Source of the DNA: Bacteroidota bacterium
GTDB lineage: Bacteria > Bacteroidota > Bacteroidia > Palsa-965
NCBI GenBank assembly: GCA_020402865.1
Contig: JADBYT010000032.1
Span: forward strand, 1 to 59,248
Length of the DNA: 59,248 nucleotides
Direction of reading: 5' to 3'
This document shows positions 1 through 8,375 of the stretch, piece after piece. Below the pieces are notes generated by a model. It saw nothing but the letters and a program-made list of their open reading frames with translations. It searched no databases and was not told the origin of the DNA. The translations under genes were made by a program, and so were the position numbers. The stretch's first letter is position 1; each line of letters begins with the position of its first letter.

Positions 1-148
1 CATACCAGAGTGCAGTGCCGGCAGCAATTTTAAGCAGGAAAACAGCGGGCATTATCCAGGCGGGCGTTCCTTCAAGCCTGAAGTGTTTGCTGCGAGCTAC
101 AAGCCACAGCAAAATCAGGGTGTACAAAGCAGGAAGCACAATAATCAT
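1..148 (-). CDS. N-terminal fragment of a membrane protein (cut by window edge)
   Basis: Reading the minus strand from an ATG at 148 gives about 49 codons without a stop down to the window edge. An in-frame TAA lies 24 bases upstream of this ATG, so it is the first possible start. The peptide begins MIIVLPALYTLILLWLVARS, a clear transmembrane segment, followed by a short polar stretch and a second hydrophobic run (about residues 33-48). This looks like the start of a polytopic inner-membrane protein. The fragment is too short to assign a family. It is divergent from the PaiB-like gene. Confidence 0.5.
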   Translation of the reverse strand, partial: MIIVLPALYTLILLWLVARSKHFRLEGTPAWIMPAVFLLKIAAGTALWY

Positions 149-240
149 GGCTGAAAGGATGCCTGCAAGTTAACTGGTTTTTCGGTTTGCGGGCAACCAA
201 ATGTGCACGTTGCCTGTACAGGTCACACGCATCAAATTTG

Positions 241-248
241 TAAATTCG
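241..248 (+). promoter_or_regulatory. Putative -7 box TAAATTCG before the PaiB-like gene
   Basis: The octamer fits the variant TAnnTTCG also seen before ispE, accA and the second YfiR gene in this window. It ends seven bases before the ATG at 256, so transcription would begin almost at the start codon. No good -33 TTTG was found. This is a pattern match only. Confidence 0.35.
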
Positions 249-255
249 CAAAGGC

Positions 256-888
256 ATGTACATACCACCTCATTTTTCGCATCACAACCGCAGCGAGCAG
301 TTGCAGTTTATTCAGTCGCATCCGTTCGGGCTTTTGCTTTGCAATGATGAGGATACACCCGCTGCCACACATCTTCCGTTTACGCTCGAAGAGTCGGGCG
401 AAAAACTCCTGCTGCACAGCCATCTTTCTGCTGCAAATCCGCAAGCACTTCTGCTCAAAAGTGGTATCCATGTAAAGGTGGTGTTCGGCGGCCCGCATGC
501 TTACATTTCACCCGAGTTGTATGACCATGCCCGCAATGTACCTACATGGAACTATGTGAGCGTGCATGCCAGTGGTATTTGCCGTGTGCTTAATGATGTA
601 GAGGCATCTTCGCTGCTGCTCGAACGTACCATTGCTTTTTTCGAGCCCGGCTGGCAGGAGAAATTCCGTAACCTTGATCCGGCCTATTTTTCAGGACTGC
701 TTAAAGGCATTGTTGCTTTTACGGTAGAAGTGGATCAGCTCGAAGCAAAATACAAACTCAGTCAGAATAAAACGAGTTCCGAAAAAGAGCGGATTATTGC
801 CCATCTGCTTCAATCTGAAGATCCCGCTGCCCGTGAACTTGGCGAAACCATGAACACGTATTACACCAATTCTTCCGCAACCGAATGA
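256..888 (+). CDS. PaiB-like FMN-binding negative transcriptional regulator
   Basis: The 210-aa product has the length and signature blocks of the PaiB family (flavin-reductase-like split barrel). It starts MYIPPHF, has THLPF near residue 38, HVKVVFGGPHAYISP in the middle and the highly conserved PTWNYVSVHASG block near residue 95. PaiB of Bacillus is known as a repressor-type regulator of protease and sporulation genes next to the acetyltransferase gene paiA. The fold binds flavin, and its biochemical role outside Bacillus is poorly defined. The protein is cytosolic, with no signal peptide. Its stop codon overlaps the start of the next gene by four bases (ATGA), so the two are translationally coupled. 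A GNAT acetyltransferase lies two genes downstream, recalling the paiAB pairing. Confidence 0.85.
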   Translation: MYIPPHFSHHNRSEQLQFIQSHPFGLLLCNDEDTPAATHLPFTLEESGEKLLLHSHLSAANPQALLLKSGIHVKVVFGGPHAYISPELYDHARNVPTWNYVSVHASGICRVLNDVEASSLLLERTIAFFEPGWQEKFRNLDPAYFSGLLKGIVAFTVEVDQLEAKYKLSQNKTSSEKERIIAHLLQSEDPAARELGETMNTYYTNSSATE

Positions 889-1787
889 AAAAAATCTTTT
901 TGCTGATTCTTCCTGCCACCCTACTGCTCAGTGGCGCCCGTGTGTCACCGCCGCTGCCGCAGGGGAATGATGTATGGCTTTTCGATATTTATTACAACAA
1001 TGGTGAAATACAACCCAGCGGAGGCTACAACGTAAGCAGCCGGCCCGGCTACGACGATCAGCCTGCTTTTTCCGACGGCGGTTCATACTTAGTATATACC
1101 GCTGAACAAGCCGATGGTCAAACCGACATCATGCGCTTTGATCCGAATACCAAACTTTCGCAGCAACTTACCAAAACGGCCGTGAGTGAATATTCGCCGC
1201 AATACCTTCCGGGAAATAAATTTCTGGCAGCCGTGGTAGTGGAAAAAGACTCGGCACAGCGTATCTGGCGCTATCATAAAGTAACAGGCGAAAGCAAACT
1301 ACTGATACCGAAAATTTATGCGGTGGGCTATCAGTGCTGGTTTGACGCCAATACGGTGTTTATGTTTCAGCTTGGCGATCCGAACATGCTTGTGCTTGCC
1401 CATGCAGGAAGTGGAAAAAAGCGAAACTGTGTGAGCAACCCTGGCCGTTGCATGCAAATCTGGCGAAGCCCGGCAAAGAAACTGCTGCTTTACACACAGA
1501 TGAACGAAGACAGCACATGGAGCATTAAAGCACTTAACAAAACCGGTATGCCCGACCCCGAATTTAAACCCATTCAACTGCCTAAAGGCACACAGGATTT
1601 TGCAGTTGATTCCTATAACAATATTGTAGCCGGTGAGGGTTCGAAATTAATTTCATATAACCTGATCAAACGACACGGTTGGCGCGAAATTACTGATCTT
1701 CGGGGTGTGGGTATCCGCAAAATTTCACGCATTGCAATCAGCCGCGGATTAGCTAATCGAATGGCGATAGTGAATACAGCTGAATAA
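885..1787 (+). CDS. Secreted PD40/TolB-like beta-propeller protein
   Basis: A 300-aa protein with an N-terminal hydrophobic signal segment (residues 1-18). The body has repeated short blocks in which a polar/aromatic strand is followed by a D-x-N or P-G turn, as in WD40-like PD40 propellers. Examples are QPAFSDGGSYLVYTAEQADG (about residues 59-78) and EYSPQYLPGNKFLAAVV further on. The early part reads like the TolB style 'find the line in the data, then print' propeller blade. It is expected in the periplasm or outer envelope. The start overlaps the PaiB-like stop (ATGA), and the GNAT gene follows after two bases, so the three genes look like one transcript. The exact function is unknown. No catalytic motif was seen. 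Confidence 0.6.
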   Translation: MKKIFLLILPATLLLSGARVSPPLPQGNDVWLFDIYYNNGEIQPSGGYNVSSRPGYDDQPAFSDGGSYLVYTAEQADGQTDIMRFDPNTKLSQQLTKTAVSEYSPQYLPGNKFLAAVVVEKDSAQRIWRYHKVTGESKLLIPKIYAVGYQCWFDANTVFMFQLGDPNMLVLAHAGSGKKRNCVSNPGRCMQIWRSPAKKLLLYTQMNEDSTWSIKALNKTGMPDPEFKPIQLPKGTQDFAVDSYNNIVAGEGSKLISYNLIKRHGWREITDLRGVGIRKISRIAISRGLANRMAIVNTAE

Positions 1788-1789
1788 TT

Positions 1790-2245
1790 ATGCAAACAGA
1801 GAAAAACGGCTATGTACTTTCCGATGACCAGTCGAAACTCAATCATGACTTTATTCATTTTGAATTAAGCCGCAGTTATTGGTCGGAAGAGATACCGCGC
1901 AGCATTACTGAAAAAGCGGCAGCCCATTCGCTCTGTTTTGGGATTTATCACAACAACAGCCAAGTGGCTTATGCCCGTGTGGTGTCGGATTTTGCCACGT
2001 TTGGTTATTTGTGTGATGTGATTGTAGCCGAGGCGCATCGGGGTGCCGGACTGGGGAAATGGATGATGGAGTGCATTATGTCGCATCCAGAACTTCAGGG
2101 GCTTCGTCGCTTTATGCTGGCCACACGCGATGCACATTCGCTTTACGCCCGTTTTGGTTTTCATACGCCGGAAAATCCTGACAAGCTGATGGAAATTGTG
2201 TATCCTGGTATGTATAAAGCACTGCAAGACAAAGGAAATGTGTAG
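1790..2245 (+). CDS. GNAT-family N-acetyltransferase
   Basis: A 151-aa single-domain GNAT protein. The acetyl-CoA binding motif A is visible at about residues 83-104: strand CDVIVAEAHRGAGLGKWMME, containing the R/Q-x-x-G-x-G/A loop as RGAGLG. Motif B-like ATRDAHSLYARFGF follows. It transfers acetyl from acetyl-CoA to an unidentified amine substrate in the cytosol. The ATG lies two bases after the PD40 gene stop, and the next gene starts 12 bases downstream, so it sits inside the same run. Together with the PaiB-like gene it resembles a split paiA/paiB pair, but PaiA itself is longer and the substrate cannot be read from the sequence. Confidence 0.85.
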   Translation: MQTEKNGYVLSDDQSKLNHDFIHFELSRSYWSEEIPRSITEKAAAHSLCFGIYHNNSQVAYARVVSDFATFGYLCDVIVAEAHRGAGLGKWMMECIMSHPELQGLRRFMLATRDAHSLYARFGFHTPENPDKLMEIVYPGMYKALQDKGNV

Positions 2246-2257
2246 TTTTAGTTTTCC

Positions 2258-2737
2258 ATGATAAACCGTTTTTCAATTCTGCTTTTTCTGCTGCTGCTTT
2301 CGGTTTCGTCTGCTGCACAGGATCTTGGTTTTTTAGGTATTGAAGGTGTACGTTTTGGTATGCCGGAGGCTGAACTGAAAAACAAATTACTGCAAATGGA
2401 CAGCTCATCGTCCTATACCGGCGATACTGCATTTTACCTGAAAGTAACTACCTGCCATGTGTACCGCCGCAGCAATGAAAAACTGCAGCTAAACGGTTTT
2501 ACGGCTACACAAATTGAGTTTGAATTTTGCGACGGGAAGCTGGTCTATGTGTTTGTAACCGTTAATGGCGATATGCAAACTGAGGCTGCATTGCGAACAC
2601 TGAAGCAACGTTTCCCGAGGCTGGGCTGCAAAAACAATCCGTGTATCAGTTATGATACGCGTAGCAACAAACTAAGGCTGATTGCCCGGCACAATCAGCA
2701 GATAAAAGAGCTTTCGTTTGTACTTATTGCCTTATAA
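2258..2737 (+). CDS. Small secreted protein of unknown function
   Basis: A 159-aa protein beginning with a classical signal peptide (MINRFSILLFLLLLSVSSAA, cleavage likely before QDL). The mature part has a short block GVRFGMPEAELKNKL, a pattern of many small periplasmic proteins that then form an alpha-beta fold. The later strand QIEFEFCDGKLVYVFVTVNG supports a compact beta sheet. There are four cysteines in the mature part (TTCHVY, EFCDGK, LGCKNNPC) that could form disulphides. I do not recognise the family. It is the last gene of the + strand run, and a strong hairpin follows at 2770-2812. Confidence 0.6.
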   Translation: MINRFSILLFLLLLSVSSAAQDLGFLGIEGVRFGMPEAELKNKLLQMDSSSSYTGDTAFYLKVTTCHVYRRSNEKLQLNGFTATQIEFEFCDGKLVYVFVTVNGDMQTEAALRTLKQRFPRLGCKNNPCISYDTRSNKLRLIARHNQQIKELSFVLIAL

Positions 2738-2769
2738 TTATTGCCCGGTACTTTTCATTCGGGTTTATG

Positions 2770-2812
2770 CACACAAAAACAGCAGACGAATTTCGTCTGC
2801 TGTTTTTGTGTG
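2770..2812. terminator. Bidirectional hairpin terminator
   Basis: Perfect 20-bp inverted repeat: arms 2770-2789 and 2793-2812 with a three-base loop. The outer stem is A-rich on one side and T-rich on the other, so it can act as a Rho-independent terminator in both directions. It lies between the convergent ends of the secreted-protein gene and the TPR-PD40 gene. Confidence 0.85.
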
Positions 2813-2825
2813 CGGATAATCCGGG

Positions 2826-5765
2826 TTAATTAATTTGTTTGCCGTAGAAATTGGCGTCAATGAGTTCTTCGAGTGTTTTACGCTGGCCGTTGTACACGGC
2901 GGTAATCCATGCATCGGTTATGCCGCGGCGGATGCATTCCTGCCGGAATGCTTCGGCTTCTTTTATCGTTTTGAATTCGAGCAGGGTGAAACGGGTAATG
3001 CCGTCGGGATAATTGATAATTTCGGCGGCTCCATACTCTTTCAGCTGCGGGTATTTGAAGTTTTCAGGATGGCGGTAGGCACCAATCTGTACTTTGTAAA
3101 TAAGTCCGGGTGAGCAGTAATTGCCGGTTACCTGAAGGAACTTGGCATATACAGCGGGATCATTAAGCGACTTATCCTTGAACCAGGCCAGATCAAGCGG
3201 GGCTGAACTGCATGGGTCGTTTGTGCTGGTTACAGGTGTAGTAGTTGTGGTGGTCGTAGTATTAGTAGTAGTTGTAGTTGTAGTATTGTTCGGAGGTGTG
3301 TTTTTGGTATTGGGAAGCGGCCTTATTGCTTCGGGTGGGTTCTGGAAGAATTCGGGTACGGTTTTCCGTTCGCCGAAGTGGAAAATGGTCACAATAGATT
3401 TTGCCGCAGCCGAATCTTTCGACATCAGGTATGCTTTAAAATCTTCGGCTTCCTTGAGAGTGCGCCACGGTCCCATCTGGTAGCGGATGGTTCCGTCGGG
3501 ATATACTTTTTTCTCGATAGGGCCAAACTGGGCAAGGTGCTGAAGTTTAAAATCGTTGGTATCACGTACCGATGCGAGTTCGAGCTTGTAGGTAAGGCCC
3601 TGGCTTTGGAATGTGCCGAAATCGTTTACAATTTTATCGTAACTGTAGTTTGTGCCAATCGTGGTTTCAAGTGTGCCTTTGCTGCTCATAATCACCCGCG
3701 TTTCTTCACGTGGTTTATAGTCGCGGCGTTTGTATTCTTTTTTATAATACACAGGTACCGTTTTACGCACCCCGTTATCGAGCACAGTTACTTCAGAATT
3801 TGAGGCAATCAGGCTGTCGCGTGTGGCTAAGCGTGCTCTGTAAAGTTCAGCATCAAGCAATGTTTTAAACGGACCTACCGTATAGCGAACATAGCCTTCG
3901 GGAGTAACGGTTCGTTCAATCGGACCCATATCGGCCACTTTGGTCGAATCAAACAAGGATGCTCTTTCGTAAGTGCCAAGTTCAACCACGAACTTATCTG
4001 TACTGTCGTATGTATCGCCGTATTTTTTGAGCAGTTGTTTGTAGATGCGTTCTTCATACACCTGATCATTCTGCTCAGCCTTTATGGCTTTAATCTGGTC
4101 GTCGAGTTTTCGCTGAAGTGTTTCCGATGAATCGGCAATGGCGCTGGGCGGATTGTAATAAGCCACACTGTCGCCGGCTGATACAAAGTTGTAGTCTTTC
4201 TGTACCTGCACATAGGTATCAACGCCCTTTACATTAATATACTCATAATAAGGCGCAGCGCCTTCTACCTCAATTGCCACTTTGTATTTATTGCCGGGTT
4301 TTAGTGCGATGAGATATTTTCCCGTGGCAGAGTTTGAGTTGTAGTTTCCGTATTGTTCGCCGGTTTCGGCATTGCTTACATTAATGTTGGCTTCCACCGG
4401 ATTTCCGTCGAGTGTAATAAAGCCAACCACAAGCGCAATAATCGGCGGCTCGCCCATAAATCCGGGCGATGCCGTGTACAGGTCCTGCTGGCCAAAACTG
4501 CCGCGACGGTCGGAAGAGTAATATCCTGTGGCACCATCGGCTGAGAGCACGTAAAAACGTTCGTTACCGGGTGTGTTTACCGGATAACCGATATTTTGCG
4601 GAGGCCCCCACACTCCGTCTTTCAGCAGCGAAAAAAACAAATCGTAGCCGCCAATGCTGTTGTGTCCCTGCGAACTGAAAATAAGGTGAATACCGTCGGG
4701 GTGAATGTAAGGCGCATCGTCGTTGTAGCGTGTGTTTACCGATGGCCCCAGGTTACGTGCCGGCCCCCAGCTGCCGTCGGACTGACGATCAGATACGTAT
4801 ATGTCACGTCCGCCAAAGCCGCCGGGGCGTTCACTGGCAAAGAAGAGTTGTTTGCCGTCGCCCGAAAGTGAGCAGCTGCCTTCCCACCATTTGGTGTTGA
4901 TGTTTGCGCCAAGGCGTTCAGGTGTTGACCATGCGTTGCCTTGCAGCTTGCTCATGAAAATATCACCACCGTCTTTGGCTGTACTTTTAAAAATGAACAG
5001 GATTTGCCCGTCATTCGAAAGCGCAATGCTGGCATCATGTCCATTGGTATTGATGTTATTACTGATCGGATCGGGACTGAACCATTGGTCGCCCACTTTC
5101 TGCGATACCATAATATCTTCGTAATACTGTCCTGTGCTGTCTGGCTTAAACCGCGGATCCTGAAGGCCACCGGTGCTTCGGGTACCTGTGTAGGTAAAGA
5201 TCAGCATGGATTCGTCGATTGTAATTACAGGTACGTACTCTGAATTTTCGGTATTGAGCGGAGGCCCGAGGTTTGAAATTTCTACCGGTAATGTATCACG
5301 TGTAATAAGTTTAGCGTTGTTGCAGTATTCCACATAACGTGCTACTTCAATGCGTTCTTTCTCGTTCAGTTCGCCATTGTCGAGTTCCTCGTTAAAACGT
5401 TTGATGGCTTCGTCAAATCTGTAGTTAAGGTGATAGGCTCTTCCCAGCCAGTAGCGCACCAATGGCAGGTCGGGGTTGCCTTTCCAGGCTTTTTCGAGAT
5501 GGATAATTGACTTTTCCTTCTCTTCAGTTTTGTAGAGATAGCAAATTCCAAGCTGATAGTTGAGGTATGCATTTGACGGGTGCGCGGTTTGAAGCTCCAG
5601 ATAAATAGGCAATGCGCGCAGATAATTACCATCGGAAAATGCCACTTCGGCTTCTTCCAGTCTTACTTCCTCTTTACGGGATAGTTTATCGGCCTGTGCG
5701 TTTAGCTGCAGGGGCGATAGCAGAGTGAGGAGCACAATGAATAAAGCCAGAATTTTTCTGATCAT
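2826..5765 (-). CDS. TPR / PD40 propeller / triple SPOR-like envelope protein
   Basis: The start chosen is the ATG at 5765, which gives a clean signal peptide (MIRKILALFIVLLTLLSP) and 979 aa; an ATG eight codons upstream is less likely. Order of parts: TPR repeats (about 30-150), a PD40 propeller with blades such as LSNDGQILFIFKST and LSGDGKQLFFASERPGG (about 185-440), a carboxypeptidase-regulatory-like beta domain starting VVGFITLDGNPVEANINVSN, a charged helical region, two SPOR-like units, a polythreonine linker (about 826-843) and a third SPOR-like unit at the C-terminus. The N-terminal half resembles PorE-type proteins that tether T9SS to peptidoglycan, but the usual OmpA domain is absent. 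SPOR domains bind denuded glycan strands, so I infer a peptidoglycan-associated periplasmic scaffold. It is convergent with the preceding + strand run. Confidence 0.75.
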   Translation of the reverse strand: MIRKILALFIVLLTLLSPLQLNAQADKLSRKEEVRLEEAEVAFSDGNYLRALPIYLELQTAHPSNAYLNYQLGICYLYKTEEKEKSIIHLEKAWKGNPDLPLVRYWLGRAYHLNYRFDEAIKRFNEELDNGELNEKERIEVARYVEYCNNAKLITRDTLPVEISNLGPPLNTENSEYVPVITIDESMLIFTYTGTRSTGGLQDPRFKPDSTGQYYEDIMVSQKVGDQWFSPDPISNNINTNGHDASIALSNDGQILFIFKSTAKDGGDIFMSKLQGNAWSTPERLGANINTKWWEGSCSLSGDGKQLFFASERPGGFGGRDIYVSDRQSDGSWGPARNLGPSVNTRYNDDAPYIHPDGIHLIFSSQGHNSIGGYDLFFSLLKDGVWGPPQNIGYPVNTPGNERFYVLSADGATGYYSSDRRGSFGQQDLYTASPGFMGEPPIIALVVGFITLDGNPVEANINVSNAETGEQYGNYNSNSATGKYLIALKPGNKYKVAIEVEGAAPYYEYINVKGVDTYVQVQKDYNFVSAGDSVAYYNPPSAIADSSETLQRKLDDQIKAIKAEQNDQVYEERIYKQLLKKYGDTYDSTDKFVVELGTYERASLFDSTKVADMGPIERTVTPEGYVRYTVGPFKTLLDAELYRARLATRDSLIASNSEVTVLDNGVRKTVPVYYKKEYKRRDYKPREETRVIMSSKGTLETTIGTNYSYDKIVNDFGTFQSQGLTYKLELASVRDTNDFKLQHLAQFGPIEKKVYPDGTIRYQMGPWRTLKEAEDFKAYLMSKDSAAAKSIVTIFHFGERKTVPEFFQNPPEAIRPLPNTKNTPPNNTTTTTTTNTTTTTTTTPVTSTNDPCSSAPLDLAWFKDKSLNDPAVYAKFLQVTGNYCSPGLIYKVQIGAYRHPENFKYPQLKEYGAAEIINYPDGITRFTLLEFKTIKEAEAFRQECIRRGITDAWITAVYNGQRKTLEELIDANFYGKQIN
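3238..3291 (-). repeat. ACN-triplet tract coding a polythreonine linker
   Basis: About 17 consecutive threonine-family codons, interrupted by one asparagine, encode a T7-N-T8 tract in the TPR-PD40-SPOR protein. The DNA is a degenerate triplet repeat (GTA/GTT/GTG on +). It probably forms an extended, possibly O-glycosylated linker before the last SPOR-like unit. Such tracts are prone to length change by slippage. Confidence 0.75.
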
Positions 5766-5912
5766 ACTACTAAATTGCCAATTACGCACATGCGCAAAAG
5801 CTGAGTATGCAGCTACTTTTAAACACCGAAAAGTTAACAGCAGCTATTTGCAAATGGTTATTGGCCTCTTTATTGCCCTGTTTCCGGGTGTATCGGGCAT
5901 CAAAATGCTTGT

Positions 5913-5920
5913 TACCTTTG
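5913..5920 (+). promoter_or_regulatory. Putative -7 box TACCTTTG before the M16 peptidase gene
   Basis: Exact match to the Bacteroidota TAnnTTTG element. It ends four bases before the GTG at 5925, so a transcript would begin at or beside the start codon. Confidence 0.5.
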
Positions 5921-5924
5921 CCCC

Positions 5925-7160
5925 GTGTCAGCAGAACTATTTCAATTTACACTTTCCAACGGCCTGAGGGTGTTGTTTCGTCCTTCGGCCGGCGAAACCG
6001 GTCATCTGGCAGTATTTATCCATGCCGGTTCGCGCGATGAGGAAGAAGGGCAGGAAGGGCTGGCTCATTTTATTGAGCATACCTTGTTTAAAGGCACACG
6101 CAAGCGCAGTATGTTTCAGGTGCTCAGCCGTCTTGATGCGGTGGGTGGTGAGCTCAATGCTTACACTACCAAAGAGGAAACCTGCGTGTATGGCTCTTTT
6201 CACCGCCGCTACCTGAGCCGGGCGGCCGAACTCATTGCCGATGTGGTAATGAATTCCACCTATCCGGTGAACGAATTGGAGAAGGAGAAAGAAGTGATTA
6301 TTGATGAAATCCGCTCCTATCTTGATTCACCTTCGGAGCAGATTTTCGACGATTTTGAGCAGCAGGTTTTTCGTACGCATCCGCTTGGCCGCCCCATTCT
6401 GGGTACCGAGGAAAGTTTAAAACGCCTTAAACGAAAGCACCTGCTCGATTTTATTTCGCGGCATTACCGTGCTGAAAATATGGTGCTTTGTATGACGGGT
6501 CCTTACACCGAGGCTGAAGCAACCGAAGTGGCCGAAACACATTTCAGCAAACTGCCCGGCGGCGGCGCGGCACCCAAGCGTAGCCGTTTCAGCGGTTACC
6601 GCGCACGTACCGTGCATCAGGCACAGGATACCCATCAGGCGCACTGTGTAATGGGTGCACCAGCCTACGCTACTGAACACGCTTCGCGCACGGCGCTGGC
6701 ATTACTGGTAAACATGCTCGGCGGCCCGGCCATGAATGCCCGCCTGCACATGCTTGTGCGCGAAAAACACGGGCTTGTGTATAGCATTGATGCCGGTTAC
6801 AACACTTGGACCGACGGCGGCCTGGCGCACATTTACTTTGGCTCCGATGCCTCCAACACCGAACGCTGCATCAGCCTAATCAACCGCGAACTGCAGAAAG
6901 TGCGCGATAAAGCACTCAGCCCGGCCGCACTGCGCGCTGCACAGTTGCAGTTTGAAGGCCAGCTTACCATTGCCGAAGAAAATAAACTCAACGTAATGCT
7001 TGCCCTCGGCCGCCAGCTTTTGCAGCACAACAAAACATCGTCGCTGGCCGAAATCTGTAACCGCATACGTGCCGTTACACCCAAACAGGTGCTCACAGTT
7101 GCCAACGAAATCTTTTCGCCCTCTCGAATCAGTACACTCGTTTACACGGGGCGCCCCTGA
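5925..7160 (+). CDS. M16 family zinc metallopeptidase (processing-peptidase type)
   Basis: A 411-aa protein with the inverted zinc motif HxxEH at H48-F-I-E51-H52 (AHFIEHTLFKGT). The second conserved block NAYTTKEETCVYG and the distal glutamate region ELEKEKEVIIDEI follow, as expected for M16B peptidases. The second half is the usual non-catalytic M16 domain, with the conserved REKHGLVYSIDAGYNTW stretch. The start is a GTG at 5925, because the protein begins directly with the family's N-terminal strand (FTLSNGLRVLF). There is no signal peptide, so it is probably cytosolic. Family members degrade or process peptides; the substrate is unknown. The gene is divergent from the TPR-PD40 gene and followed by the O-methyltransferase gene 81 bases on. 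Confidence 0.9.
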   Translation: MSAELFQFTLSNGLRVLFRPSAGETGHLAVFIHAGSRDEEEGQEGLAHFIEHTLFKGTRKRSMFQVLSRLDAVGGELNAYTTKEETCVYGSFHRRYLSRAAELIADVVMNSTYPVNELEKEKEVIIDEIRSYLDSPSEQIFDDFEQQVFRTHPLGRPILGTEESLKRLKRKHLLDFISRHYRAENMVLCMTGPYTEAEATEVAETHFSKLPGGGAAPKRSRFSGYRARTVHQAQDTHQAHCVMGAPAYATEHASRTALALLVNMLGGPAMNARLHMLVREKHGLVYSIDAGYNTWTDGGLAHIYFGSDASNTERCISLINRELQKVRDKALSPAALRAAQLQFEGQLTIAEENKLNVMLALGRQLLQHNKTSSLAEICNRIRAVTPKQVLTVANEIFSPSRISTLVYTGRP

Positions 7161-7211
7161 TATATCCATGTTACGGGCTGTTTTGTCCAGCAATCAATTG
7201 TGTTTTCCTTG

Positions 7212-7219
7212 TAGTTTTG
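7212..7219 (+). promoter_or_regulatory. Putative -7 box TAGTTTTG before the O-methyltransferase gene
   Basis: Exact TAnnTTTG match 22 bases upstream of the ATG at 7242, in the gap after the M16 gene. It suggests that the methyltransferase has its own promoter. Confidence 0.45.
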
Positions 7220-7241
7220 ACATGCTCAACACACACCTGAT

Positions 7242-7880
7242 ATGTACGTTTTTGATCCTTCAATCGACGAATACTCGGCACGCTTCACCAGCGCCGAACC
7301 TGAAGTACTGGCGCAGCTGAGCCGGACTACACACCTGCGCACATTACAACCCCGTATGCTTTCCGGGCAGGTGCAGGGACGGTTTCTGACCATGATGGCA
7401 GGATTGATGAATGCCCGCCGCATTCTTGAAATAGGCACGTTTACCGGGTATTCGGCTATTTGTCTGGCCGAAGGAATGGCGCCCGACGGTAAACTCATTT
7501 CCATCGACATTAACGACGAAGTGCTGCCTATTGCCCGTGAAGCAGTGGAACAGGCCGGCTATCAAAACAGGATAGAACTGGTAACCGGCAATGCGGCCGA
7601 AGTAATGCCGGCCCTTGAAGGCCCGTTTGATCTTATTTTCATTGATGCCGACAAACGCAATTACGCCCGCTATTACGAACTGGCTTTGCCGCTGCTGCGA
7701 AAAGGCGGATTAATTATGGCCGATAACGTGTTGTGGAGCGGCCGCGTGTTTGACGAAAAGATAAACGATGCAGATACGCTGGCCCTGCGTAGTTTTTCGG
7801 AAATGGTGCATCGCGATGAACGGGTGGATAATGTACTGCTTACCCTGCGCGATGGCTTGCTGATGATCGTGAAACGATAG
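7242..7880 (+). CDS. Class I SAM-dependent O-methyltransferase (methyltransf_3 family)
   Basis: A 212-aa protein of the catechol/caffeoyl-CoA O-methyltransferase type. The SAM-binding motif I is ILEIGTFTGYSAICLAEGM (about residues 63-81), followed by the acidic ribose-binding strand LISIDINDE. The metal/substrate block FDLIFIDADKRNYARYYE and then GGLIMADNVLWSGRV are family hallmarks: the aspartates of IDAD and the D-N pair coordinate the divalent cation. It methylates a hydroxyl group of an unidentified small molecule in the cytosol. The next gene starts immediately after its stop codon, indicating co-translation. Confidence 0.9.
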   Translation: MYVFDPSIDEYSARFTSAEPEVLAQLSRTTHLRTLQPRMLSGQVQGRFLTMMAGLMNARRILEIGTFTGYSAICLAEGMAPDGKLISIDINDEVLPIAREAVEQAGYQNRIELVTGNAAEVMPALEGPFDLIFIDADKRNYARYYELALPLLRKGGLIMADNVLWSGRVFDEKINDADTLALRSFSEMVHRDERVDNVLLTLRDGLLMIVKR

Positions 7881-8375
7881 ATGCCGATGGATTTTACCGC
7901 CTTACTTCAACGTCTTGGCCTTTGGGCAAACGAGGCTGCACAACCCGAAACACCGGGCCAGCCGCTCACGCTTTTTCAGCGCGAGCAACGTCTCAAAGCC
8001 CTGCGTACCGATGCCGGCAACTGGCTGGCTGTTTCAGAAATGCACATAACCGTGGCTGCCGAAGCGGTTGATTTGCCGGCACTGCTTTTTCCACGTACAC
8101 TGTGCATTGCACACAATCCGGCCAGCAGTATTTCGCTGGTGCAGATGCGTAGTTTGCTCAACCGCCTGCGCCGCACCGGGCCGCCGGGTCTGCATGTGGT
8201 TATTGTGCATGCCAGTGGTCTGCCCGATCAGGTACGTGCCGGATTGTTTGGCGTGCAGGCAGAAATTGAGCACGGCGCGGCAGCACTCATCGTAAATCAC
8301 CAAATTGTGGCTGGCGGGCTTTTCGGCAGCGGTTTCGAAACACTGCGCAGCAATATCCAGCAGTTGTTACTTTGA
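7881..8375 (+). CDS. Conserved-looking protein of unknown function
   Basis: A 164-aa soluble protein whose ATG follows the O-methyltransferase stop with no gap; a second ATG two codons later could also serve. No signal peptide or membrane segment. The middle alternates hydrophobic strands and helices (LHVVIVHASGLPDQVRAGLF, then AALIVNHQIVAGGLFGSG), suggesting a small alpha-beta fold. I do not recognise the family. The tight spacing suggests a role linked to the methyltransferase or its substrate. Its last nine bases overlap the 3' end of mtgA on the other strand. Confidence 0.6.
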   Translation: MPMDFTALLQRLGLWANEAAQPETPGQPLTLFQREQRLKALRTDAGNWLAVSEMHITVAAEAVDLPALLFPRTLCIAHNPASSISLVQMRSLLNRLRRTGPPGLHVVIVHASGLPDQVRAGLFGVQAEIEHGAAALIVNHQIVAGGLFGSGFETLRSNIQQLLL

